Shown here: positions 1 to 5,814 of the stretch, in pieces
How the letters are laid out: every line of letters starts with the position of its first letter
Position numbering within the stretch: position 1 is the stretch's first letter
Assembly (NCBI GenBank): GCA_040414495.1
Contig: JBEDUI010000057.1
Coordinates: 1-5,936, forward strand
Length of the DNA stretch: 5,936 nucleotides
Direction of reading: 5' to 3'
Source: DATAVB01 sp040414495
Lineage (GTDB): Bacteria > Actinomycetota > Actinomycetes > Mycobacteriales > QHCD01
The notes under the pieces: generated by a model
Told to the model about the DNA's origin: nothing
The model's database searches: none
The model's input: only the letters and a program-made list of their open reading frames with translations
Translations under genes and position numbers: made by a program

Positions 1-139
1 TCGCGGTGATGCCCCAGCGCTTGACCCGCAACATTTCGATCGGTCCCTCGACCGACGGTTCGCCCGGCAATGAACGGGAAATCCACTGCGTCAGATCACT
101 CAGATGGGGCCGGTCGGTCGGGAACTCGAGCAAACGCAC
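1..139 (-). CDS. N-terminal fragment of an unrecognised protein (cut by left edge)
   Basis: The minus strand is open from about position 139 to the window edge and gives roughly 46 residues beginning VRLLEFPTDRPHLSDL, followed by an LTQWISRSLPG segment and ending ...VKRWGITA at the edge. The composition is that of a real soluble protein rather than a shadow frame. I do not recognise the family. The start is uncertain: GTG at 139-137 has a GAGGGA directly against it, which is too close to serve it. TTG at 133-131 lies about 5 bases after AGGGAG and fits a ribosome-binding site better. The frame stays open further upstream but contains no ATG or GTG there. The gene diverges from the kinase gene starting near 256, leaving about 115 bases for both promoters. 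No signal peptide or membrane segment is visible in the part present. Confidence 0.55.
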   Translation of the reverse strand, partial: MRLLEFPTDRPHLSDLTQWISRSLPGEPSVEGPIEMLRVKRWGITA

Positions 140-255
140 TCCCTCATAGCTGGAACTTTGCCCCTGAGAGTACAAGCGCTGTGATCTAGCCGCGGTACGC
201 GCGATGGTATCGAAGGACGGGGAATCCTTTCTGGCGGCTAATCGAAATCTTTCTG

Positions 256-1290
256 GTGCAGTACCGGAAGGCCAGGCACGCTGTTGGAATGGTCGAAGGC
301 GCACTGCGGGTGCTGGATCTCAGGATGCCCACGGATCTGGAGGTGGCGCGCCTTATCGACCGTGCGGCGGCGCGAGCCAAGGTGGAAGCGCTCGGGGGCA
401 GCATGGGCCGGAATCTGAAGCTGACGCTCACCGATGTCCCTGACGATTGGCCGCCGCGGGTCGTGCTCCACGTCTTTCCCCGGTATCTCACGCGATCTCG
501 ACTCATTGCCGTGCAGCGTGTTCGCGCGGTCTTGCAGTCCGCAGGTCTGAGGACACCGGTTGCGCTGAAATGCGCGGGACGTACGGTCTTGGGCTGCGGC
601 GCATCCCGCGCGGAGATTGAACCGTACCTGCCGCATGAGCCCGCGCCGAGCCACGAGTGGCTGTTCGCCGCGACAGGTGAGCTTCATCGGGCGCTCGCCC
701 AGACCGATGTGGCGGTTCCCCGTCCACTGCTGGCCTTTCATGCTTCGCCGAGCAGTCTTCGACGTGGGATTCGCCTCACTCGCGCTCGCCTCGGCGACGA
801 TCCTCAAACACGTCGCGTTACGGACACCGCCGACCGACTCATAGGCCGCATGCGCCGGTGCCTTCCGGCAGCATCCGCCCTGCCAGCCCATTTGGTACAC
901 GGTGATGTCACGTCCGACAATGTCGGAGTCGCGGCGGATGGTTCGCCGACTTTTCTCGATTTTGGCTTTGTTGCGCGGCGGCCGCGAATTCACGACTTGG
1001 CGTTCACTCTTGTGTACGAGGTATTTCAGCAGCGTGATGGGAGGCGGCTTGAGCCTGAAGAGATCGCCTGGGACCGATTGCCGAAACTCATCGCCGAGTA
1101 TGAACGCGTCGCACCCGCACTCACGCACGCTGAACGATCGGCACTTGCCCCGTATGCGGCCGCTTTGTTGCTCTATTTTCCTGCTACCGGCTATTTCGTA
1201 TCCGATGCCGCAGCGTGGACCGCGAGCCAGTGGCCAGCCGTACGATTGGCCAATTGGCTGCTCGACAATCAATCCGAGATATTCGGCTAA
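256..1290 (+). CDS. APH/choline-kinase fold phosphotransferase
   Basis: About 344 residues; a protein-kinase-like small-molecule phosphotransferase of the aminoglycoside phosphotransferase family, expected to be cytoplasmic and ATP-dependent. Visible motifs: a glycine-rich loop GGSMGRN near residues 47-53; a strand VVLHVF near 69-74, where the ATP-contacting lysine often sits (here His72); the catalytic loop HGDVTSDN at 215-222 with Asp217 and Asn222; and the metal-binding DFG at 235-237. An all-helical C-terminal lobe follows. Length is normal for the family. The family phosphorylates antibiotics, homoserine, choline, sugars and other hydroxyls, so the substrate cannot be named and resistance should not be assumed. 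Start choice is weak: GTG at 256, ATG at 289 and ATG at 325 are all in frame before the glycine loop, and none has a good ribosome-binding site. The stop lies 32 bases from the 3' end of the convergent lipoprotein gene. Confidence 0.85.
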   Translation: MQYRKARHAVGMVEGALRVLDLRMPTDLEVARLIDRAAARAKVEALGGSMGRNLKLTLTDVPDDWPPRVVLHVFPRYLTRSRLIAVQRVRAVLQSAGLRTPVALKCAGRTVLGCGASRAEIEPYLPHEPAPSHEWLFAATGELHRALAQTDVAVPRPLLAFHASPSSLRRGIRLTRARLGDDPQTRRVTDTADRLIGRMRRCLPAASALPAHLVHGDVTSDNVGVAADGSPTFLDFGFVARRPRIHDLAFTLVYEVFQQRDGRRLEPEEIAWDRLPKLIAEYERVAPALTHAERSALAPYAAALLLYFPATGYFVSDAAAWTASQWPAVRLANWLLDNQSEIFG

Positions 1291-1322
1291 CCGATACCCT
1301 ATTCCGACGTTTTCCCCGCGCG

Positions 1323-2039
1323 TCAGATCGAAGCACTGGGCACTTTCACGGTCACCGCTTTGTTCCAGTCGCTGAAAACGAGGTTGCCCTTGCCCTTTAT
1401 GCGTAGCGGATACGGGGCTGCCGCACTGTCGGCGACGTAGAGCATCCCGCCCTCGCTGCTGGTGTCCTTCAGCCCGATCTGGTCTTGGCCGTCTTGGGTG
1501 GTGACGCCGGTCTTGACGATCTGCCGTGCAGATGTGGCGTTCGGTGTCAGCGTGCCGGTCATCAGGGTGCGCATGTTGAACAATTTGCTGATCTGCGCGG
1601 CGTCGGTCTGCGGCAGGCGTACGTACCGTCCGCCGGTCTTGCTCGTCGCGGCGTACACGGTGGCCGGGTTGAGCACCACGAGCTGTAAAGGGCCTTTTCC
1701 TGGTTCGGTTACGGTGCCTGCGGTCTCACCGGCATTGGTGAGGATCAAATTGAGAGTGCGGCCGTCGCCGAGGTCGCCCACCAGGTGCACTGACCGCGCC
1801 GCCAGCGCCACCCGTTTGGCATCGGCGAGAATCTGGCTGCTGGACTTGCCGGCCTCGTTCACCCCGTGCGACGTCAGATTTACCGGTGTGCTCGGCGCGG
1901 CGACTGCCGCCGTACCGACGCCGGCGGTCTCATGAATGGCGCAACCGGTCGCGAGGACACCTATCGCGAGGATGACGGACGCGATCCCGACGCTGGAAGG
2001 TGCGAGCTGTGTATGCACGAAAAGACATACTCTCGCCAA
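1323..2039 (-). CDS. Secreted lipoprotein, possibly LppX/LprG-like
   Basis: Up to 238 residues. A hydrophobic segment (about residues 17-30) runs into the lipobox LATGC at 29-33, so Cys33 should be lipidated and the protein anchored on the outer face of the membrane. The mature part has a polar Ala/Thr/Ser-rich linker, then a region with ILADAKRVALAARSVHLVGD and many short beta-type strands. Size and layout resemble the actinobacterial LppX/LprAFG lipoproteins, which carry lipids or glycolipids; this family link is inferred from pattern, not proven. The start is unclear: TTG at 2039 gives an N-terminus with Arg3, while GTG at 2018 gives a compact signal peptide starting (V)HTQLAPSS. Neither has a strong ribosome-binding site. 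The C-terminus VTVKVPSASI ends 32 bases from the stop of the convergent kinase gene, with no clear terminator between them. Its upstream neighbour on the same strand is the MerR-VOC gene, separated by a hairpin. Confidence 0.8.
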   Translation of the reverse strand: MARVCLFVHTQLAPSSVGIASVILAIGVLATGCAIHETAGVGTAAVAAPSTPVNLTSHGVNEAGKSSSQILADAKRVALAARSVHLVGDLGDGRTLNLILTNAGETAGTVTEPGKGPLQLVVLNPATVYAATSKTGGRYVRLPQTDAAQISKLFNMRTLMTGTLTPNATSARQIVKTGVTTQDGQDQIGLKDTSSEGGMLYVADSAAAPYPLRIKGKGNLVFSDWNKAVTVKVPSASI

Positions 2040-2081
2040 ATAGGGCTCGCGAAAGGGCCATTTGCTCTCCGTTGCTAACCC

Positions 2082-2121
2082 GGGCGGCCGCTCGCCCTGA
2101 TAGAGAGGGCAATTGCCGCCC
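2082..2121 (-). terminator. Two-tier hairpin after the MerR-VOC gene, probable terminator
   Basis: A 7-base stem (GGGCGGC at 2082-2088 with GCCGCCC at 2115-2121) encloses a second 5-base stem (GCCCT at 2094-2098 with AGGGC at 2106-2110) around a 7-base loop. It lies about 28 bases beyond the MerR-VOC stop and just upstream of the lipoprotein gene. No T-run follows on the minus strand, so this would be a U-tract-less terminator of the kind often proposed in actinomycetes. It could alternatively act in the leader of the lipoprotein mRNA. Confidence 0.5.
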
Positions 2122-2149
2122 AGACGACACTCTTACCTACGGCAATCTG

Positions 2150-2617
2150 CTAGCTCTGCTTGCGTTTGTACTGCTCGGGCACCGGGTTTACGGAGATGGT
2201 GTCGGGCGTCAGGCCGTACTGCTCGGCTAACTCGCGGAGTTTCTCGGTGCCACGACCCAGCGTGAATGTGTTCCCGTCAGGGTCGCGGACGGTGAAGTCA
2301 CGCATTCCGTACGGCCGGGTGTCCACTGTCTGCACGATGTCCGCGCCGGCTTGTTGGTACTCGGCGCAGAGCGAGTCAGGGTCTTCGACGAAGACATAAG
2401 CCGACTGCGGTGGTGGCGCCCCTTCGCCGGTCCAGGTCGTCAACATCAGCAGCTCGATCGCTCCACTGGCAAGGCAAAAGGCGTTGCCGTTTGGCGTGTG
2501 CCAGTTCGCGTGGAAGTCCAGGACTTCCTGGTAATAGGTCAGCGAGCGCTCCATGTCAGTCACAGGGATGCGCGGCATCAGATGCAGCCAACTCGATACG
2601 CCGGTTTCGGTGTTCAT
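2150..2617 (-). CDS. Possible separate VOC-only product from an internal start
   Basis: Codon 117 of the MerR-VOC frame is ATG (2617-2615), preceded by GAGGAGG (2629-2623) with a 5-base gap. This is the best ribosome-binding site in the window. It falls exactly between the coiled coil (ending LAEEDS) and the VOC domain (starting NTETGVSSWLHL). A product from here would be 155 residues and a complete VOC protein, able to act as a ligand-binding or sequestering protein. The known parallel is Streptomyces tipA, where TipAL (MerR plus effector domain) and TipAS (effector domain alone) come from the same frame. That the short form is really made here is an inference. Confidence 0.5.
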   Translation of the reverse strand: MNTETGVSSWLHLMPRIPVTDMERSLTYYQEVLDFHANWHTPNGNAFCLASGAIELLMLTTWTGEGAPPPQSAYVFVEDPDSLCAEYQQAGADIVQTVDTRPYGMRDFTVRDPDGNTFTLGRGTEKLRELAEQYGLTPDTISVNPVPEQYKRKQS

Positions 2618-2965
2618 GGAATCCTCCTCAGCTAGTGCGTCGACCGCCTCCAGCAGGCGGCGAACTTCGTCCAGCCGGGCCTCCAGGCGGCTCCGGTGAT
2701 CTTTGAAAATCGAACGCCGCTCAGAATCGGCTGTGCCCGAGAGAATGCGGCGGATCTCCGAGATCGGCATATCCATAGATCGCAGTAATGCGATCACCCG
2801 CGCGGCTCCGCTCTGGCCCCGGGTGTAATAGCGATAGCCAGAGCTGGCGGACCGTCCAGCCGGTTCTAACAGCCGCAACCGGTCGTACCGACGCAGTTGG
2901 GGAACCGACAACCCCACTAACTCGGCGAACGCGCCGATCTGCAGCTGATCCGTTTCGATCTCCAT
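2150..2965 (-). CDS. MerR-family regulator fused to a C-terminal VOC domain
   Basis: 271 residues from ATG at 2965. Residues about 8-78 are a MerR winged helix-turn-helix (IGAFAELVGLSVPQLRRYD, then the wing with SGYRYY). Residues about 82-112 are the dimer coiled coil (LEARLDEVRRLLEAVDAL). Residues about 126-240 are a VOC fold with PVTDMERSLTYYQEVLDF and VRDPDGN, followed by a charged tail of about 30 residues ending QYKRKQS. MerR proteins bind and twist promoters with overlong spacers, and the C-terminal domain senses the inducer, so the VOC domain is the likely ligand sensor. Of the usual glyoxalase metal ligands only Glu171 appears kept; the last acidic position seems to be Thr235, so a binding role is more likely than catalysis. 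ATG 2965 has no ribosome-binding site but sits 7 bases after a -10-like box, suggesting a leaderless mRNA. The frame is open further upstream, but that stretch looks non-coding. It diverges from the transporter gene and probably controls it and itself. Confidence 0.9.
   Translation of the reverse strand: MEIETDQLQIGAFAELVGLSVPQLRRYDRLRLLEPAGRSASSGYRYYTRGQSGAARVIALLRSMDMPISEIRRILSGTADSERRSIFKDHRSRLEARLDEVRRLLEAVDALAEEDSMNTETGVSSWLHLMPRIPVTDMERSLTYYQEVLDFHANWHTPNGNAFCLASGAIELLMLTTWTGEGAPPPQSAYVFVEDPDSLCAEYQQAGADIVQTVDTRPYGMRDFTVRDPDGNTFTLGRGTEKLRELAEQYGLTPDTISVNPVPEQYKRKQS
2618..2629 (-). promoter_or_regulatory. Strong internal ribosome-binding site before the VOC domain
   Basis: GAGGAGG at 2629-2623 followed by ATTCC and then ATG at 2617. 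The match to the 16S rRNA tail and the spacing are near ideal, although the site lies within the coding sequence of the fused regulator. It decides the start of the putative VOC-only product. Confidence 0.6.
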
Positions 2966-2972
2966 GACGGGG

Positions 2973-3003
2973 ATTCTGCAAGCCTGTCGCGAGTGAGAGT
3001 CAA
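2973..3003 (-). promoter_or_regulatory. MerR-type promoter of the MerR-VOC gene (19-base spacer)
   Basis: Minus-strand TTGACT (3003-2998, 5 of 6 to consensus) and CAGAAT (2978-2973, 4 of 6) are separated by 19 bases. This overlong spacing is the hallmark of promoters activated by MerR-family proteins, while ordinary promoters have about 17. The -10 box ends 7 bases before ATG 2965, so transcription would begin at or next to the start codon. That explains the lack of a ribosome-binding site. The spacer shows only a weak dyad, which lowers confidence that MerR-VOC itself binds here. Confidence 0.5.
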
Positions 3004-3028
3004 CCGAGTCTTTCGTTTCGGCGGACGA

Positions 3029-3058
3029 TTGACGGGACTTAACGTCCGGCTTTAGCGT
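3029..3058 (+). promoter_or_regulatory. Candidate promoter of the transporter operon
   Basis: Plus-strand TTGACG (3029-3034) and TAGCGT (3053-3058) are separated by 18 bases. The spacer holds a small dyad GGAC-N5-GTCC (3035-3047) close to its centre, where MerR-family dimers bind. The -10 is weak (TANNNT only). If used, it would give a leader of about 125 bases before the transporter start, containing the inverted repeat at 3112-3154. Confidence 0.3.
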
Positions 3059-3111
3059 CGATGCGCCGAGCGCTCCGGTGGTGGCGGCGTGCCCGGCCGG
3101 CTCTTTGGGTT

Positions 3112-3154
3112 GCCCTGAGGCGGTCTTGCCGGCAAGCTCAGCCCGCCTCAGGGC
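3112..3154. repeat. Perfect 12-base inverted repeat in the divergent spacer
   Basis: GCCCTGAGGCGG at 3112-3123 is matched exactly in inverse by CCGCCTCAGGGC at 3143-3154, with 19 bases between. Each arm contains a CCTSAGG half-palindrome, with centres 32 bases (about three helical turns) apart. As RNA it would form a strong 12-pair stem in the leader of the transporter gene. As DNA it could be a paired operator. No T-run follows, so a classical terminator is not supported. Confidence 0.65.
3125..3136. repeat. Perfect 12-base palindrome between the repeat arms
   Basis: CTTGCCGGCAAG reads the same on both strands and sits between the two arms of the inverted repeat. It has the form of a site for a dimeric regulator. 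The binding protein is unknown; the adjacent MerR-VOC is one candidate. Confidence 0.45.
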
Positions 3155-3190
3155 CCATGCCCCCACCTGACGTGAGGAGCACGGGTTCGA

Positions 3191-4378
3191 GTGTGCCGTA
3201 AAGGTCGCGGGGACGTCACCCCCGCCAGGTATTCGCATGCCCATCGCCGGGCGCGGATTGCCGTCGCATTTCTGTCGTTGGTTATGAGTACGTCAAATGG
3301 CGCGTGGGCCGCACGAATTCCTGATGTGCGGGCACGGGTTGGTACGGGTGATGCCGGATGGGGATTGGCCAACACGATCGGGGCCGGGGTGAATCTGGTA
3401 GCGATGGGTGTGGTCGTGGTCGTCCTGATCGGGCGGGTCGTACCACGGCGGCTGGCGTTGATCGGTGCAGCGGGAATTCTGGTAGTGATGCCGATACTCG
3501 CTGGCGCCACGAATTTCGTCGACCTGGTCCTCGGTTTGTGCTCCTGGTTCTGTATTTCCTGTTTGCTGGGAATTCCGATGGGCGCGCTGCAATTGGGAGT
3601 ACAGCGTTGGTACGGCCGACCGCTGATGGGCAGCTTCAATGCCTGTTTTGGTATCGGGACGTTGGCCGGTGCCGGGATCGGGACTATTGCGGCGGCAGCG
3701 GGTATTCCGGCGTATCAACAATTCGCCGGTACGTCGGTCCTGCTACTCGCCGGGCTGGGGGTCGTCGGACGGTGGCTTCCGGCCGAGTCGTCGCCCACCA
3801 CGGCGATGGGCCGGAATCGGTTGCGGGATCGGTTCACCCGGCAGTTATGCGCGGTCGCCGTGTTAGCGGGTCTGGCACAGTTCGTCACGACGACACTGGA
3901 ATTGTGGACGTCCTTCTATGCCACGCATTCGCTCGGCGTAAGTCAGGCCGCGGGTGCGGCAACCTACACCACGATGGCAATAGCCGGCATCATCGCGGCG
4001 CTCGGCGCGGACCGTCTCGTAAAACGGCGAGGAAATCTTCGCGTATTTCGCGCGGGTAATATTCTGGGCGCCACGGGCCTTGGCCTCGGCCTGACCGTTG
4101 GGACATTCCCCGCGGTAGTAGTCGGATTCGTTGTCCTCAGCATCGGGCTGGCCTGTGCGGGCCCATCGATCAGCAGCTTCGCCGGCAACCAGAGCGACGT
4201 GACCGAGGCAGAAGCGGTATCCGTTATGGAACTCGGCGACAGCGGTGGTGCGCTGATCGCACCCGCGATCATCGGAACCCTCGCCGCGACGTTCGGCCTA
4301 CGCCTGAGCCTGGCAACGATCATTGTCGCGACGGTGGCTGCCGCACTGCTCGCCGGAAAGGCAGCGGTGCTGCCGTAG
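3191..4378 (+). CDS. MFS transporter, YbjJ-like
   Basis: 395 residues, very hydrophobic, with about 12 predicted membrane helices. This is a major facilitator superfamily permease of the inner membrane, probably proton-driven efflux. A basic cytoplasmic tail of about 22 residues leads into helix 1, which ends in NGAWAARIPDVRARVG, a pattern I associate with the YbjJ-type MFS group. A motif-A-like basic loop, DRLVKRRGN, lies mid-protein in the second half. The start is GTG 3191: it is the only start codon between an in-frame TGA at 3173 and helix 1. GAGGAG at 3174-3179 lies 11 bases upstream, rather far but usable. The gene is divergent from MerR-VOC, and its stop is 10 bases before the serine hydrolase start, implying an operon. 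The substrate is unknown; the company of a MerR regulator suggests export of a toxic or signalling small molecule. Confidence 0.88.
   Translation: MCRKGRGDVTPARYSHAHRRARIAVAFLSLVMSTSNGAWAARIPDVRARVGTGDAGWGLANTIGAGVNLVAMGVVVVVLIGRVVPRRLALIGAAGILVVMPILAGATNFVDLVLGLCSWFCISCLLGIPMGALQLGVQRWYGRPLMGSFNACFGIGTLAGAGIGTIAAAAGIPAYQQFAGTSVLLLAGLGVVGRWLPAESSPTTAMGRNRLRDRFTRQLCAVAVLAGLAQFVTTTLELWTSFYATHSLGVSQAAGAATYTTMAIAGIIAALGADRLVKRRGNLRVFRAGNILGATGLGLGLTVGTFPAVVVGFVVLSIGLACAGPSISSFAGNQSDVTEAEAVSVMELGDSGGALIAPAIIGTLAATFGLRLSLATIIVATVAAALLAGKAAVLP
3207..3225 (+). repeat. Hairpin just inside the transporter coding region
   Basis: GCGGGG (3207-3212) pairs with CCCCGC (3220-3225) around a 7-base loop, beginning 16 bases after the GTG start. 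A G/C stem this close to the start codon may slow initiation of translation. It may also simply reflect GC-rich coding sequence. Confidence 0.35.
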
Positions 4379-4388
4379 AGTCCCCGGC

Positions 4389-5717
4389 ATGCCAGATCAG
4401 CCGACCCTCGACGCGGACGTGACGCAAGCAGCGCAGGAGCTGGGCGTTCCCGGCGTCGCGGTAGGCGTCGATCACGCCACCGAGCGCGAAATCGTCACGT
4501 ACGGCATCACTTGTATCGATCATGGCCGGCCGGTTGACGAGTCGACGCTGTTCCAGATCGGTTCTACGGCAAAAACGTTCACCGCGACGGCGATCATGGT
4601 TCTGGTGGATCAGGGACGGGTGGAGCTCGAGTCGCCGGTGCGTCGTTACCTGCCCGAGTTGCGGTTACGGGACGACAGCTTGACCGTGGGGCACTTGCTC
4701 AATCACACGGCCGGCTGGGACGGCGGCGATTCGTGGACGGACACCGGCGAGGGCGACGACGCGCTGGAACGTGCCGTGGGGCTGCTCGCCGATCTGCCAC
4801 CGCAATTCGCCCCGGGGACGGGCGCTTCCTACAACAATGCCGCGTTCGTGCTCGCCGGTCGCGTAGTGGAGAAGGTGACCGGTGAGACCTTCGAACGGGC
4901 TCTGGCCCAACTCGTGCTCGATCCGCTCGGGCTACGCCAGACGTTGACGTCCCTGAACGAAATTATGACCCGTCCGTTCGCGGTAGGCCACGGCGCGGAG
5001 TCAGTGTGCCACCCATGGAGCGACCCGCGCGGCTATTTACCGGCCGGCGCCCGACTCGCTTCCAGCCTCGCCGATCAGCTGACCTGGGCGCGGTTTCAGC
5101 TGGGCGACGGCCGCTCACCCGATGGCACCCGGGTGCTTTCCGAGCATTGGCTACGGGAAATGCATGTGCCAACGACCAACCACGAATTGTTTCCCGGGGT
5201 ACGGGTCGGGATTGGGTGGATGCTCCGCGAAATCGACGGCGTGCGGCTGATCGAGCACCACGGCGACGTTTCAGGGCAGCATTCCACGGTGACCGTGATT
5301 CCCGAGCGCGACTGTGCGATTGTCGTTCTGACGAACGCCAGCCCGGCTGGCCGGGAGTTGGCGGAACGGATTGTGCGCGGGACTCTGGAGACGCGACTGG
5401 GGCTGGTCGAACGGTTGCCCGAGACGCTTGATCTCAGTCCCGACGAATTGGCTCCGTACGTGGGGACCTACCGTACCGACGGAATTGAGCTACGGATTGT
5501 CGTTAACGACGGCAGATTGGTCATTCATGGCACCCTGTCCGACGACGACGGTCCGGGGGAGACACTGGAATTCCCGGTCGGCATGCTGGCCAATGAACGA
5601 TTTCTCGTCGTCGACGGCCCGTTCATGGGTCTGCAAGGCGAATTCGTCCGCGAGGGCGGCGTAGTGGTGGCGGCCCGGCACGTCGGCCGGCTGGTGCCGC
5701 GGGCCGCCCAAATCTGA
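4389..5717 (+). CDS. Serine hydrolase of the beta-lactamase/PBP fold (class C-like)
   Basis: 442 residues from ATG 4389. All three active-site motifs of the serine beta-lactamase/DD-peptidase/esterase fold are present: S-T-A-K at 59-62 with nucleophile Ser59, Y-N-N at 148-150, and H-H-G at 290-292 in the place of KTG. HxG is common in the class C-like esterases and peptidases of this superfamily. LLNHTAGW at 103-110 is also typical. Residues from about 350 form an extra beta-rich C-terminal domain (YVGTYRTDGIELRI). No signal peptide or membrane anchor is visible, so it should be cytoplasmic, which argues against cell-wall work and for hydrolysis of an ester or amide in a small molecule. The frame is open upstream to 4323 inside the transporter gene, but the protein homology starts near ATG 4389. 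That start is 10 bases after the transporter stop with only a weak GTAGAG upstream, so translation may be coupled. Confidence 0.9.
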   Translation: MPDQPTLDADVTQAAQELGVPGVAVGVDHATEREIVTYGITCIDHGRPVDESTLFQIGSTAKTFTATAIMVLVDQGRVELESPVRRYLPELRLRDDSLTVGHLLNHTAGWDGGDSWTDTGEGDDALERAVGLLADLPPQFAPGTGASYNNAAFVLAGRVVEKVTGETFERALAQLVLDPLGLRQTLTSLNEIMTRPFAVGHGAESVCHPWSDPRGYLPAGARLASSLADQLTWARFQLGDGRSPDGTRVLSEHWLREMHVPTTNHELFPGVRVGIGWMLREIDGVRLIEHHGDVSGQHSTVTVIPERDCAIVVLTNASPAGRELAERIVRGTLETRLGLVERLPETLDLSPDELAPYVGTYRTDGIELRIVVNDGRLVIHGTLSDDDGPGETLEFPVGMLANERFLVVDGPFMGLQGEFVREGGVVVAARHVGRLVPRAAQI

Positions 5718-5761
5718 CCGAGAATTGGTACGCCGGCAACGCCGCTATTGCTGCATCGCGA

Positions 5762-5791
5762 CGCCGTCCACTGTGTCCACTCGGGACGGTG
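5762..5791. terminator. Possible terminator between convergent genes
   Basis: CCGTCC (5764-5769) pairs with GGACGG (5784-5789), extended by one G-T and one C-G pair outside, around a 14-base loop. It lies between the stops of the convergent serine hydrolase and dehydrogenase genes, where a bidirectional terminator is expected. No T-run is present and the loop is long. Confidence 0.3.
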
Positions 5792-5814
5792 CCGCACGTA
5801 CTAACTAGCCGGAA

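Noticed and set aside
140..255. Promoters for the divergent left-edge gene and kinase gene
   Set aside because: TTGTAC at 175-170 on the minus strand and TAATCG near 239 on the plus strand were considered, but no partner box at sensible spacing was found.
238..1272. A 344-residue open frame antisense to the kinase gene
   Set aside because: It is a shadow frame in GC-rich DNA, rich in Arg/Cys/Gln with no recognisable motif, while the opposite strand carries complete APH catalytic motifs.
1291..1322. Search for a terminator between the convergent kinase and lipoprotein genes
   Set aside because: Only 32 bases with no convincing inverted repeat; the two mRNAs probably overlap at their 3' ends, but nothing can be called.
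3179..3196. tRNA T-arm-like sequence (GGTTCGAG within a GCACG/TGTGC stem)
   Set aside because: The stem and loop do not fit a canonical T-arm (mismatch at the 53-61 pair), and no acceptor, anticodon or D-arm is found around it.
2966..3244. 93-residue N-terminal extension of the MerR-VOC frame
   Set aside because: MerR proteins begin right at the helix-turn-helix. The extension is low-complexity, overlaps the divergent promoter region and the transporter start, and contains the promoter-like and repeat elements.
3358..4059. 233-residue plus-strand frame inside the transporter gene
   Set aside because: Arg/Gly-rich shadow frame; the overlapping frame encodes a clear multi-helix membrane protein.
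4323..4388. Upstream extension of the serine hydrolase frame into the transporter gene
   Set aside because: The 22 extra residues are Arg/Cys-rich and out of frame with the transporter; homology-like sequence begins at ATG 4389, just after the transporter stop.
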